Made by a program: the position numbers and the translations under genes. A DNA stretch of 64,000 nucleotides from Archivesica marissinica (taxonomy: Eukaryota > Mollusca > Bivalvia > Venerida > Vesicomyidae), in assembly GCA_014843695.1 (NCBI GenBank), contig CM026390.1, positions 9,060,977 to 9,124,976 of the forward strand, given 5' to 3'. Positions 49,701 to 62,300 of this stretch are shown piece by piece; the first letter of the stretch is position 1, and every line of letters starts with the position of its first letter. The notes beneath the pieces were generated by a model, which made no database searches, was not told the DNA's origin, and saw only the letters and a list, made by a program, of their open reading frames with translations.

Positions 49701-52700
49701 CACCACAACACCTTCCTGCATAATAGCATATTTAACCATTCCTACATGTACCAGGCACCCCCCCACCTGCATAATAGCATATTTAACCATTCCTACATGT
49801 ACCAGGCACCCCCACACCATGCATAATAGCATATTTAACCATTCCTACATGTACCAGGCACCCCCACACCATGCATAATAGCACATTTAACCATTCCTAC
49901 ATGTACCAGACACCACAACACCCCCACACCATGCATAATAGCATATTTAACCATTCCTACATGTACCAGACACAACAACACCTTCCTGCATAATAGCATA
50001 TTTAACCATTCCTACATGTACCAGGCACCACAACACCTTTCTGCATAATAGCATATTTAACCATTCCTACATGTACCAGACACTACAACACCTTCCTGCA
50101 TAATAGCATATTTAACCATTCCTACATGTACCAGACACAACAACACCTTTCTGCATAATAGCATATTTAACCATTCCTACATGTACCAGACACTACAACA
50201 CCTTTCTGCATAATAGCATATTTAACCATTCCTACATGTACCAGGCACTACAACACCTCCCACATCGTGCATAATACCATATTTAACCATTCCTACATGT
50301 ACCAGGCACTACAACACCTCCCACATCGTGCATAATACCATATTTAACCATTCCTACATATACCAGGCACTACAACACCTCCCACATCCTGCATAATAAC
50401 ATATTTAACCATTCCTACATGTACCAGGCACTACAACACCTCCCACATCGTGCATAATACCATATTTAACCATTCCTACATATACCAGGTACTACAACAC
50501 CTTCCTGCATAAGAGCATATTTAACCATTCCTACATGTACCAGACACCACAACACCTCCCTGCATAATAGCATATTTAACCATTGCTACATGTACCAGAC
50601 ACCACAACACCATGCATAATAGCATATTTAACCATTGCTACATGTACCAGACACCACAACACCTCCCTGCATAATAGCATATTTAACCATTCCTACATGT
50701 ACCAGACACCACAACACCTTCCTGCATAATAGCATATTTAACCATTCCTACATGTACTAGACACCACAACACCTTCCTGCATAATAGCATATTTAACCAT
50801 TCCTACATGTACCAGGCACCGCAACACCTCACACATCATGCATAATAGCATATTTAACCATTCCTACATGTACCAGACACTACAACACCTTCCTGCATAA
50901 TAACATATTTAACCATTCCTACATGTACCAGACACCACAACACCTTCCTGCATAATAGCATATTTAACCATTCCTACATGTACCAGGCACTACAACACCT
51001 TCCTGCATAATAGCATATTTAACCATTCCTACATGTACCAGACACTACAACACATTGCTGCATAATAGCATATTTAACCATTGCTACATGTACCAGGCAC
51101 CCCCACACCATGCATAATAGCATATTTAACCATTCCTACATGTACCAGGCACCCCCACACCATGCATAATAGCATATTTAACCATTCCTACATGTACCAG
51201 GCACTGCAACACCTCCCACATCATGCATAATAGCATATTTAACCATTCATATCATTAAAGCAGCATTACATCGTAATAAAGGATGTTTTGGGTAAAATAT
51301 AAATACTAATGTGTGTGTGTGTGTGTGTTTACAAAAATCGAAATAGTCGCTCAGAAACGATAAAATTCCAATAAATTAAAACCGTCGTATACGCGAATTT
51401 GTTTATCAACACACGAAATGTAAGCACGCACAGCGCGCATGCGTGAAACAACAGAGGATGTAGAAAACAACGTATATATTTTGAACATGAAAGATTATCT
51501 ATCTATCTTCCTGTAATGTCGATCCCCTCGCGGGGATGTAGAAATGTCCCTAAAAGACTAACAGAGGTATGAATCAACATATCAAGTAATTTAATTAAAA
51601 AATACAACGTGGGACAAATGGGGACGATGCATTCCGCATGCAAACAAGTGCGGACGATGCATTCCGGTTGTAAACAAGTGCGTGACCAACTCGGAAAGTC
51701 CTACTTTCGGTTTCGAGTTTGTTTTATCGCAAAAAGACTGTTTACCAAATGAACATAAGCATACAAAGTATAATGAATATTTCAAATATCTTTTATTTCA
51801 TACGATGTAATGCTGCTTTAATGTTTAAACAATGTATTATTTTTAAAATGAATGAATATCTGATAATAATTACTTTATAGCAGGACTTATTCTAGAGGGC
51901 GAATTTGGCGAAATAGTAACCCTAGAGACCCTGACTTCGCCCCTGGGGGACCCCACTGGCCATTATAAAGCACCCCTTCTATTCAAATGTATTTAATGGT
52001 CATACTGTGCATTTTAACCATATTTTGTTGAAATATATTTAATAACACCATTTAAGGACGTGATCGCGCGCTTTCTCACTTCTCCCAAAAATTCTGATCT
52101 AGAATGAGTCCTGCTTAATAATTTATGCTCGTTTGCAAGATTATATGGACTTTCATGCATCTATAGTTCATACAATGGTCGATATCTTAATCAATTTCAG
52201 TTTGGATATTCTGCTACATGATTACATTTGGGTGCAAAAAATCTGGAGGGCAGACAGGTCTGTAATTGCAGTAACCAGACATGTGATATTTGTTTTGTCC
52301 AATACCTGGCAGTTTGGCCATTTTTGGTTCTGAAAACTGGATGATTCTTTACAGATAATTTTAATGTGTGGAGCTACTCCATGTTTTTAAACGAAAATAT
52401 TATGTATGTAGGACCACCATAATAATGCAAATATTATGTATGTAGGACCACCATAATAATGCAAATATTATGTATGTAGGACCACCATAATAATGCAAAT
52501 ATTATGTATGTAAGACCACCATAATAATGAAAATATTATGTATGTAGGACCACCATAATAATGAAAATATTATGTATGTAGGACCACCATAATAATGCAA
52601 ATATTATGTATGTAGGACCACCATAATAATGCAAATATTATGTATGTAGGACCACCATAATAATGAAAATATTATGTATGTAGGACCACAACAATAATGA

Positions 52701-55700
52701 AAATATTATGTATGTAGGACCACAACAATAATGAAAATATTATGTATGTAGGACCACAACAATAATGCAAATATTATGTATGTAGGACCACCATAATAAT
52801 GAAAATATTATGTATGTAGGACCACCATAATAATGAAAATATTATGTATGTAGGATCACCACAATAACAAAAATATTATGTACATGTATGCAGGGCTTCG
52901 AAAATTACCAGTTTGTCGGTTTTCGACCGATTTTTATCATTTCAGACCGATTCTAACAGTCAAAATATCTTTAAAAATCGGTCCAAAATATTGTTGAAAA
53001 AGTCAAGAAATCGGTCTATAACGAACCTAATTTGGTAAGTATAATCCGTTGACACATTTCACACGTTTCCAATTTACGATCGAACTGGATAATTGCCACC
53101 TGAGGCCACCTGAGGTCCCATGTCTCCATGGTGATCAGGCGATCAATGCATGTCATGTCAATTACATGAAATTAGTGCGGTAATCGTTTGATGTTTACAG
53201 CAAAACTACCGAAATTTGTTTTTAAAATGTTTGCATTAAATTAAAGAAGTGTGCTAGGATTAATTTGCAATTAAATAATAATTAATATTTTAAATAGAAA
53301 TCCGAAAATCCGTTATGACTCGGAATGTACTCAAAATATACGACGGGTATATATTGTTTAGTATTTTTATTGTACAGCGCCCTTCAATTCAATATTGAAA
53401 TGGCACAACGCAGTATATCTGTGATGTTTAAAGAGTCAAATGCAGTTGATATAATATAGTTTGACGGGACCGAGTTCGATTTGGGCCGAGTTCACCCGCT
53501 TCCACCGGTGATACAGGTGACTAGATAAAATTTACCTCTATCAAAATGTCCTACCATTCATTTATTTTTAAATGCCGTACACTTAAAACTATTATTAGAC
53601 AAAAGGAAAATTTACCAGACCTATAGTAACGGGTAAAGTACAGTTTGTCCTGAACATACATGCGATTTTTAAATATAATTGACTGGTGACAGCATGGAAA
53701 TAAAGCAAAAAAAGCAAATTGGGTTTACTTACTTACGATTTTATGGGGGGGTGGGGGGTGCAAAAATATTGGCAGGACATGATATTGGCAGGACATGATA
53801 TTGGCAGGGGGTACTGACTCGATTTCGGCCCGGACCGATTTGGTTTTGAAAATTTTCGAAGCCCTGCATGTATGTATGACCACCATAATAACAAAGTATT
53901 ATTTGATATAAAATATCCTATCCTCATTTTTCATGGCATCCATTTCAATATTGTTGGATTTGAGATCAAGGTAAAACGGTTCAATATTCCGACATGGCAC
54001 GTAATCTCCTTCACCCAGACGTCTCAGTCTTACACACTTTGCTTAATTCTGGTTAACCACTTAGGTGAACTGAGGCTGCACATGCAGGGTTCCCTCTATC
54101 TGAATGTTTGTCTGCGCCACTTCTGTCGCCAATTAAAAAACACTGGAGTCAATTAAACAAACTTGGAGCCAACTAAGAAGTTTTTTTAAAGTTGCGCCAA
54201 ATATTTTCGCCAATTCACAAAATTTAGCGCCAATATTTGTTTTTTGTCGCAATTGGCGCTATTGGCGTCTGACAGCGGGAACCCTGACATTGTAAAACAT
54301 ATCCAGGTGACCGCAAAATAAATATAAAATATTACCCTTAGTACAAGAACTGCCATCATCAATTCCTCTAGAATCAGCAAACTTGAAGCCATTCTTATGT
54401 TCGTGGAACTCTACGGCAGTCAAGTCTCCGCTAGCAACAGCTCTCTCTAAGTTTGTCTCATAAGCTTTCTTGTATGGTGTACCATCTACCATCCCATACA
54501 TTACCTGTGAATACATGACATTGATGATAAACAACAATATCTAATGCAGGGTTTTCATTCTAGGTCAGAATTTTTGGGAGAAGTGAGAAAGCGCGTGATC
54601 GCTTCCTTAAATGGTGTTCTTCTGCAAAATAGGGTTAAAATGCACAGTACAACCATTAAATACAACATTTGAATAGACGGAGTGCTTTATAATGGGCCAG
54701 TGTATCTTACTAGACACAATTTTGTTTGAAAATCGTAAAAACCAAAGCCCAGAGGGCGAAGTCAGAGTCCCTAGGGCGACAATTTCGCCCACATCGCCCT
54801 CTAAACTGATCCCTGCTAATGACATTCAAAAGGTGTCGTAATTATCATAATTTAATTTGCTTATGTCGTTATCCTTTGCGGCATTTGCAAAAATATACAA
54901 ATACAGGTAGAGTGATACATACACCACCGTCTGACCCTAATAAAATTAACAGTCTTTCAGATGGGACGTTAAACCGAGGTCTTGTGTCGGTGCTTTACAC
55001 CGTGCAAGTATAAGAAGCAGAGGAGTCTGTATCATTGCACTATCCTCCAAAAATCTAAAATGACTAATCTATTCAGGAGACGCCGCTCATATGAGCAACC
55101 AGTAGCAACGATAAATAAACGCAAAACACACATGCATCAAGCAACTTCACGGGTCATTGGCCAGAAGATAACATATTTTCCCCAAAATCGGAAGAATGAG
55201 GCCCCCGAGAGGGAGGATTTGGTTATGGAGTGCAAATCAGGATGACAGGTCTGCAATAATCAGACGTATGATATTTGTTTTTGCCCAAAACCTGGCAGTT
55301 TGGCCATCTTTGGTTGGAATTTGGTTCTGAAAACTGGATGATTTTAAAGTTTGAGGTGACTCCACGTTTTTAAATGAAAATATTATGTTGTAGGAATTAT
55401 TGAATTTAATTTCAAAAAACAAGAAAATTTGAATAAAAACAAAATATGTAACATTTGTAGCAATTCTCTCCCCCACCCAGGTAACACAAACACATTTATG
55501 TTACTGAATACACAAGTAGTGTGAATCTGCTGTCAACACATCAAAAATACTGATTAATTTGTGATTAGGAGACACAATTAGGTGTGGACAAGCACATACT
55601 TGTAATTTCTGGAATTCTCTCTGCTCCTCATGGTTGGCCATGTCCGTTTCCTTCTCCTGCAAAGCTACTGCTATCATTTTATCTGTACGCTCATCAACTA

Positions 55701-58700
55701 AAAACAATAATATACATGTAGATACAGTCAAACCTGTGTTTGTAGATACAGTCAAACCTGTGTTATTGTTTGTAGATACAGTCAAACCCGTGTTATTGTT
55801 TGTAGATATAGTGAAACCTGTGTTATTGTTTGTAGATATAGTGAAACCTGTGTTAGTGTTTGTAGATACAATCAAACATGTGTTAGTGTTTGTAGATACA
55901 GTCAAACCTGTGTTATTGTTTGTAGATACAATCAAACCTGTGTTAGTGTTTGTAGATACAGTCAAACCCGTGTTATTGTTTGTAGATACAATCAAACCTG
56001 TGTTAGTGTTTGTAGATACAATCAAACCTGTGTTAGTGTTTGTAGATACAGTCAAACCCGTGTTATTGTTTGTAGATAGAGTGAAACCTGTGTTAGTGTT
56101 TGTAGATACAGTCAAACCTGTTAGTGTTTGTAGATATAGTGAAACCTGTGTTATTGTTTGTAGATACAGTCAAACCTGTGTTAGTGTTTGTAGATACAGT
56201 GAAACCTGTGTTATTGTTTGTAGATACAGTCAAACCTGTGTTAGTGTTTGTAGTTACAGTCAAACCTGTTAGTGTTTGTAGATATAGTGAAACCTGTGTT
56301 ATTGTTTGTAGATACAATCAAACCTGTGTTAGTGTTTGTAGATACAATCAAACCTGTGTTAGTGTTTGTAGATACAGTCAAACCTGTGTTAGTGTTTGTA
56401 GATACAATCAAACCTGTGTTAGTGTTTGTAGATATAGTGAAACATGTGTTAGTGTTTGTAGATATAGTGAAACCTGTGTTAGTGTTTGTAGATACAATCA
56501 AACCTGTGTTAGTGTTTGTAGATATAGTGAAACCTGTGTTAGTGTTTGTAGATACAATCAAACCTGTGTTAGTGTTTGTAGATACAGTCAAACCTGTTAG
56601 TGTTTGTAGATATAGTGAAACCTGTGTTATTGTTTGTAGATACAATCAAACCTGTGTTAGTGTTTGTAGATACAGTCAAACCTGTTAGTGTTTGTAGATA
56701 TAGTGAAACCTGTGTTATTGTTTGTAGATACAGTCAAACCTGTGTTGGTAGTTACAGTCAAACCTGTTAGTGTGTGTAGATATAGTGAAACCTGTGTTAT
56801 TGTTTGTAGATACAATCAAACCTGTGTTAGTGTTTGTAGATACAGTCACACCTGTTAGTGTTTGTAGATATAGTGAAACCTGTGTTATTGTTTGTAGATA
56901 CAGTCAAACCTGTGTTGGTAGTTACAGTCAAACCTGTTAGTGTTTGTAGATATAGTGAAACCTGTGTTATTGTTTGTAGATACAATCAAACCTGTGTTAG
57001 TGTTTGTAGATACAGTCAAACCTGTTAGTGTTTGTAGATATAGTGAAACCTGTGTTATTGTTTGTAGATACAGTCAAACCTGTGTTGGTAGTTACAGTCA
57101 AACCTGTTAGTGTTTGTAGATATAGTGAAACCTGTGTTATTGTTTGTAGATATAGTGAAACCTGTGTTAGTGTTTGTAGATACAATCAAACCTGTGTTAG
57201 TGTTTGTAGATACAGTGAAACCTGTGTTATTGTTTGTAGATACAGTCAAACCTGTGTTAGTGTTTGTAGTTACAGTCAAACCTGTTAGTGTTTGTAGATA
57301 TAGTGAAACCTGTGTTATTGTTTGTAGATACAATCAAACCTGTGTTAGTGTTTGTAGATACAATCAAACCTGTGTTAGTGTTTGTAGATATAGTGAAACC
57401 TGTGTTAGTGTTTGTAGATACAGTCAAACCCGTGTTATTGTTTGTAGATACAATCAAACCTGTGTTAGTGTTTGTAGATACAGTCAAACCCGTGTTATTG
57501 TTTGTAGATACAATCAAACCTGTGTTAGTGTTTGTAGATACAGTCAAACCCGTGTTATTGTTTGTAGATACAATCAAACCTGTGTTAGTGTTTGTAGATA
57601 CAATCAAACCTGTGTTAGTGTTTGTAGATACAGTCAAACCCGTGTTTTGTTTGTAGATATAGTGAAACCTGTGTTATTGTTTGTAGATATAGTGAAACCT
57701 GTGTTAGTGTTTGTAGATACAATCAAACATGTGTTAGTGTTTGTAGATACAATCAAACCTGTGTTAGTGTTTGTAGATACAGTCAAACCTGTGTTAGTGT
57801 TTGTAGATACAATCAAACCTGTGTTAGTGTTTGTAGATAGTCAAATCTGTGTTATTGTTTGTAGATACAATCAAACCTGTGTTTGTAGATACAGTCAAAC
57901 CTGTTAGTGTTTGTAGATATAGTGAAACCTGTGTTATTGTTTGTAGATACAGTCAAACCTGTGTTTGTAGTTACAGTCAAACCTGTTAGTGTTTGTAGAT
58001 ATAGTGAAACCTGTGTTATTGTTTGTAGATACAGTCAAACCTGTGTTAGTGTTGTAGATATAGTGAAACCTGTGTTAGTGTTTGTAGATACAATCAAACC
58101 TGTGTTAGTGTTTGTAGATACAATCAAACCTGTGTTAGTGTTTGTAGATACAGTCAAACCCGTGTTATTGTTTGTAGATATAGTGAAACCTCTGTTAGTG
58201 TTTGTAGATACAGTCAAACCTGTTAGTGTTTGTAGATATAGTGAAACCTGTGTTAGTGTTTGTAGATACAATCAAACCTGTGTTAGTGTTTGTAGATATA
58301 GTGAAACCTGTGTTAGTGTTTGTAGATACAATCAAACCTGTGTTAGTGTTTGTAGATACAGTGAAACCTGTGTTATTGTTTGTAGATACAGTCAAACCTG
58401 TGTTAGTGTTTGTAGTTACAGTCAAACCTGTGTTAGTGTTTGTAGATACAGTCAAACCGTGTTATGTTTGTAGATACAATCAAACCTGTGTTAGTGTTTG
58501 TAGATACAGTCAAACCCGTGTTATGTTTGTAGATACAATCAAACCTTGTTAGTGTTTGTAGATACAATCAAACCTGTGTTAGTGTTTGTAGATATAGTGA
58601 AACCTGTGTTAGTGTTTGTAGATACAATCAAACCTGTGTAGTGTTTTAGATATAGTCAAACCTGTGTTAGTGTTTGTAGATACAATCAAACCTGTGTAGT

Positions 58701-59331
58701 GTTGTAGATAAATCAAACCTGTGTTAGTGTTTGTAGATATAGTCAAACCTGTGTAGGTTTGTAGATACAGCAAACCTGTGTTAGTGTTTGTAGATACAGT
58801 CAAACCTGTGTTAGTGTTTGTAGATATAGTGAAACCTGTGTTAGTGTTTGTAGATATAGTGAAACCTGTGTTAGTGTTTGTAGATACAATCAAACCTGTG
58901 TTAGTGTTTGTAGATATAGTGAAACCTGTGTTAGTGTTTGTAGATACAATCAAACCTGTGTTAGTGTTTGTAGATACAATCAAACCTGTGTTAGTGTGTG
59001 TAGATACAATCAAACCTGTGTTAGTGTTTGTAGATATAGTCAAACCTGTGTTAAACCTGTGTTAATGTTTGTAGATACAGTCACACCTGTGTTAGTGTTT
59101 GTAGATATAGTGAAACCTGTGTTAGTGTTTGTAGATATAGTGAAACCTGTGTTAGTGTTTGTAGATACAGTGAAACCTGTGTTAGTGTTTGTAGATACAG
59201 TCACACCTGTGTTGGTGTTTGTAGATAGAGTCAAACAACATAATTCTAATAAAATTACATGACATATTTGACTGTTATTTCACTATTAGTGTGCACAGTT
59301 AACTTCCAGAACACAAAGAAGACAGCTAAAT

Positions 59332-59370
<39 letters not shown>

Positions 59371-62300
59371 TTTATTCAACATTAAGCAAAATTACAGTGC
59401 TTCTAGTCTATTATAAATAGTATATAAACATAACATGTAATGTAATGACAACATGAAACATGAGTCCTACACGTGGTATCTTAAGCAAAGTGAAGATTAT
59501 CATAATTATCATATTTTATTGTTTTGTTTGTTTTTTGTTTGATTTTTTTTTAAAAAGAAGCTTAGTTTGTTTTAGTATTCATTAGTATTATAGTTCAAGG
59601 ACTATTATTGATTTGATCTAACTCTTTTCGGACACTACTGGCAAAATATATGTATTTTGATAAGTTTGAGATTTCCTTTTTATTTCTTGACATCATAAGT
59701 TTATCAAATTTATTTAAAGTTGGCCAACTGCAATAATACGGCTTTATGTATTTTTTTCGTATATCGGTGTACAATGTGCATATTAAAAGAAAGTGATACT
59801 CATTTCGATTGTTCTTAAGTTACAAAATTTGCATATTCTCTCATTTCGTGGTACATTAAGATACCTTCCTCTTTCAATTTCTAAATTATGTGATGAAAGT
59901 CTAAATCTGCTCAGGGCTATACTAAATTTTTTGTCCGTACTATTATCAAGGTGTGTTTCTAAATTAAATGTATGTTTGAATCTACAGTATGTTGATAGTC
60001 TCCTTGAGTTGTTTATGTCTGCGTACCAAGTTTGGTGATATTGGTCAAAGATTCTTTGTTTTATAATATGCAGTTTAATTTCATAAGTTTGTTGGTGAAG
60101 CCATAGATTAGACATTCCCAGATTTTCCAAAATCGATTTTATTTGGTATGCCCAATTAGAACCATTATACGTCACATTATTATTTGCGTCGTTTTTTAGC
60201 ATTATATAAATTCGTTTAATGAGTGCATTATCATTCATGTTTAAAATTTTAATCCAATATCTTATCATATATACTTGTCTATTTATTTTCAAAAGGGACT
60301 CTTCCAAGATCGCCATATAAACCACTTCAATTTGTGGATTTATTTACAATAAGAAGTTTTCTGCAAAACTTTGTATGAATTAATTCTATATCTTTTCCTG
60401 GGTTTAACTCCCAAATTTCCAAACAGTAATTTAGGACAGATGCAACCAGAGTATCAAACAATTTTGATTTCTCAAATGTCCTAAATTCATATTGATTAAA
60501 AATAGAAAAAAGTCGGTACATGGCCTTTGATGCATGTTCAGCTATGCATTTTTGCGTTCGGTGCCAATTGCCATTTTTAAAGAAGTATATACCTAGGTAT
60601 TTAAAAGAGGAGACAATTTCAATTTGTTGATTGTAGAGATAAAAATTGTGAGCAGTATGTCTTCCTTTCTCGAATATCATAACCTTCGTTTTATTAGTAT
60701 TGATTTTCAGACCAAATGTATTACAATAAATGTCTACGTCATTCAACATAGATTGCAGTGATGTCGGTGATGTAGAGAACAGTACTTGATCGTCTGCATA
60801 CAAAACAATAACAAGCTGTAGTTCATCTAATGAAAATATTCCATTTAAATTTGAGTTTATATTATTCATTATGTCATTCACGAACATCATGAATAAAAGA
60901 CTTGAGCTCGGATGACCTTGTTTCACGCCGAGATGTGAATCAATGCAGCTGGAATGAATTTTTCCATTATGTTTTATGGCAGATCGTACAGTACTATACA
61001 TAGATTTTACAGCTGTTATCATTTTTGTGCTGACTTGTTCAGCAAGTAATTTTTGCCATAAAAACGCACGATTTATTTTGTCAAAACATTTTTCGTAGTC
61101 GATAAACACAGAATAGAGTTTTTGACCTGTGTGTATTACTTTGGATATTATAGAGTGTAGTATAAACACACAATCGACCGTGCTTTTGCCCTTTTGGAAA
61201 CCAAATTGAAAGTCTGATAATTTTTCGTACTTTTCTGACCATACATTAAGAAGAATTTGTGAATATACTTTGGCTAGTATATTATTTAAAGTAATGCCTC
61301 GATAATTCTGTGCTTCTTTTGGGTCACCGCCTTTAAATATAGGTATAATATACACCATACCCCAACTTTCTGGATATTCACCGGTATTAAATATGCTGTT
61401 AAAAAGAGATACAAGGTGAGTTGAAATAATGCTATAAGATGCTTTAATAATTTCAGCCGATAATTTGTCGGGTCCCGAAGCTTTACAGCTATTTTGTTTA
61501 TACACTGCTTTATGTATTTCAAATTCTGTTATAGGACAATCTAATTCATCGTTTAATACGTTTTGCATATTAATATTATCATTGTTTACATCAATGTTTG
61601 GCTCTTCGCCATATAACGTGTTGAAATGCTCATGTAAATCATCAACTTTAATTTCATCATCCTTAGTATATGATTTTTTATAGCATTTTTTAACAGATTT
61701 CCAGAATTTACGCGGCTGACACTGCAATATTTTCTAGTCTATGTCCTTCTTGTATTTTATATTTTTGTTTTGCACGATTTTTGGTTCTATTGTATTTCGT
61801 ACGCATCTTGGTCAAACTAGTTCTATTTTCTTCCGTTTTATGTTTTAAGAATATATTTCGTGCCTTCTTGAATTCATGCTTGGCAGTATAACATTCTTCG
61901 TTGAACCACTTATTATTGGTAGTAAAAGCTTTTTGTTTTTTGAATGTTTGCTGTTTACCAAAAATTTTGTATTTAAGAAGCAAAGAATTATCGAGGCATT
62001 ACTTTAAATAATATACTAGCCAAAGTATATTCACAAACATTTATAATTGTCTTACAACCAGGCTTAAGTTGGACCTTCAAAATAGTTAGAAGTTTGAGAT
62101 ATTCGGAGGGAGAAGTTTGAGATATTCGGAGGTAGTAGTTTGAGATATTTGGAGGGAGAAGTTTGTTGACTTGACCAAATGGCCTCTATGTTTAAGCATG
62201 TATTCTGTATGAAAACAATTCTCACTGGGCTCAAGATAGGGAGAAATGACGAAGCTCCCAAATAGCCCTCTACCAAAAGCCCGTATGACAGATCTATTAA

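Larger units (their letters stand above)
59331..62037 (-). mobile_element. 5'-truncated, frameshifted non-LTR retrotransposon (LINE) in ZUP1 intron 1
   Basis: A reverse transcriptase reading runs leftwards from 61983, followed by a 3' UTR and a trinucleotide tail: on the minus strand AATAAA leads into (TTG)n at 59331-59370. Simple-repeat tails are typical of several LINE clades. The endonuclease region is missing. At the 5' end, 54 bp (61984-62037) are an exact inverted copy of 61256-61309 in the RT region. I cannot name the clade; CR1/L2/RTE-X-like groups share such RT and C-terminal motifs. Confidence 0.9.

Noticed and set aside
55501..59262. Many frames with FVDTVKPVLV or STNTNTGLTV repeats
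   Set aside because: 30-bp intronic array. Only the first 98 bp of the leftmost minus frame (55600-55697) is real, as ZUP1 exon B.
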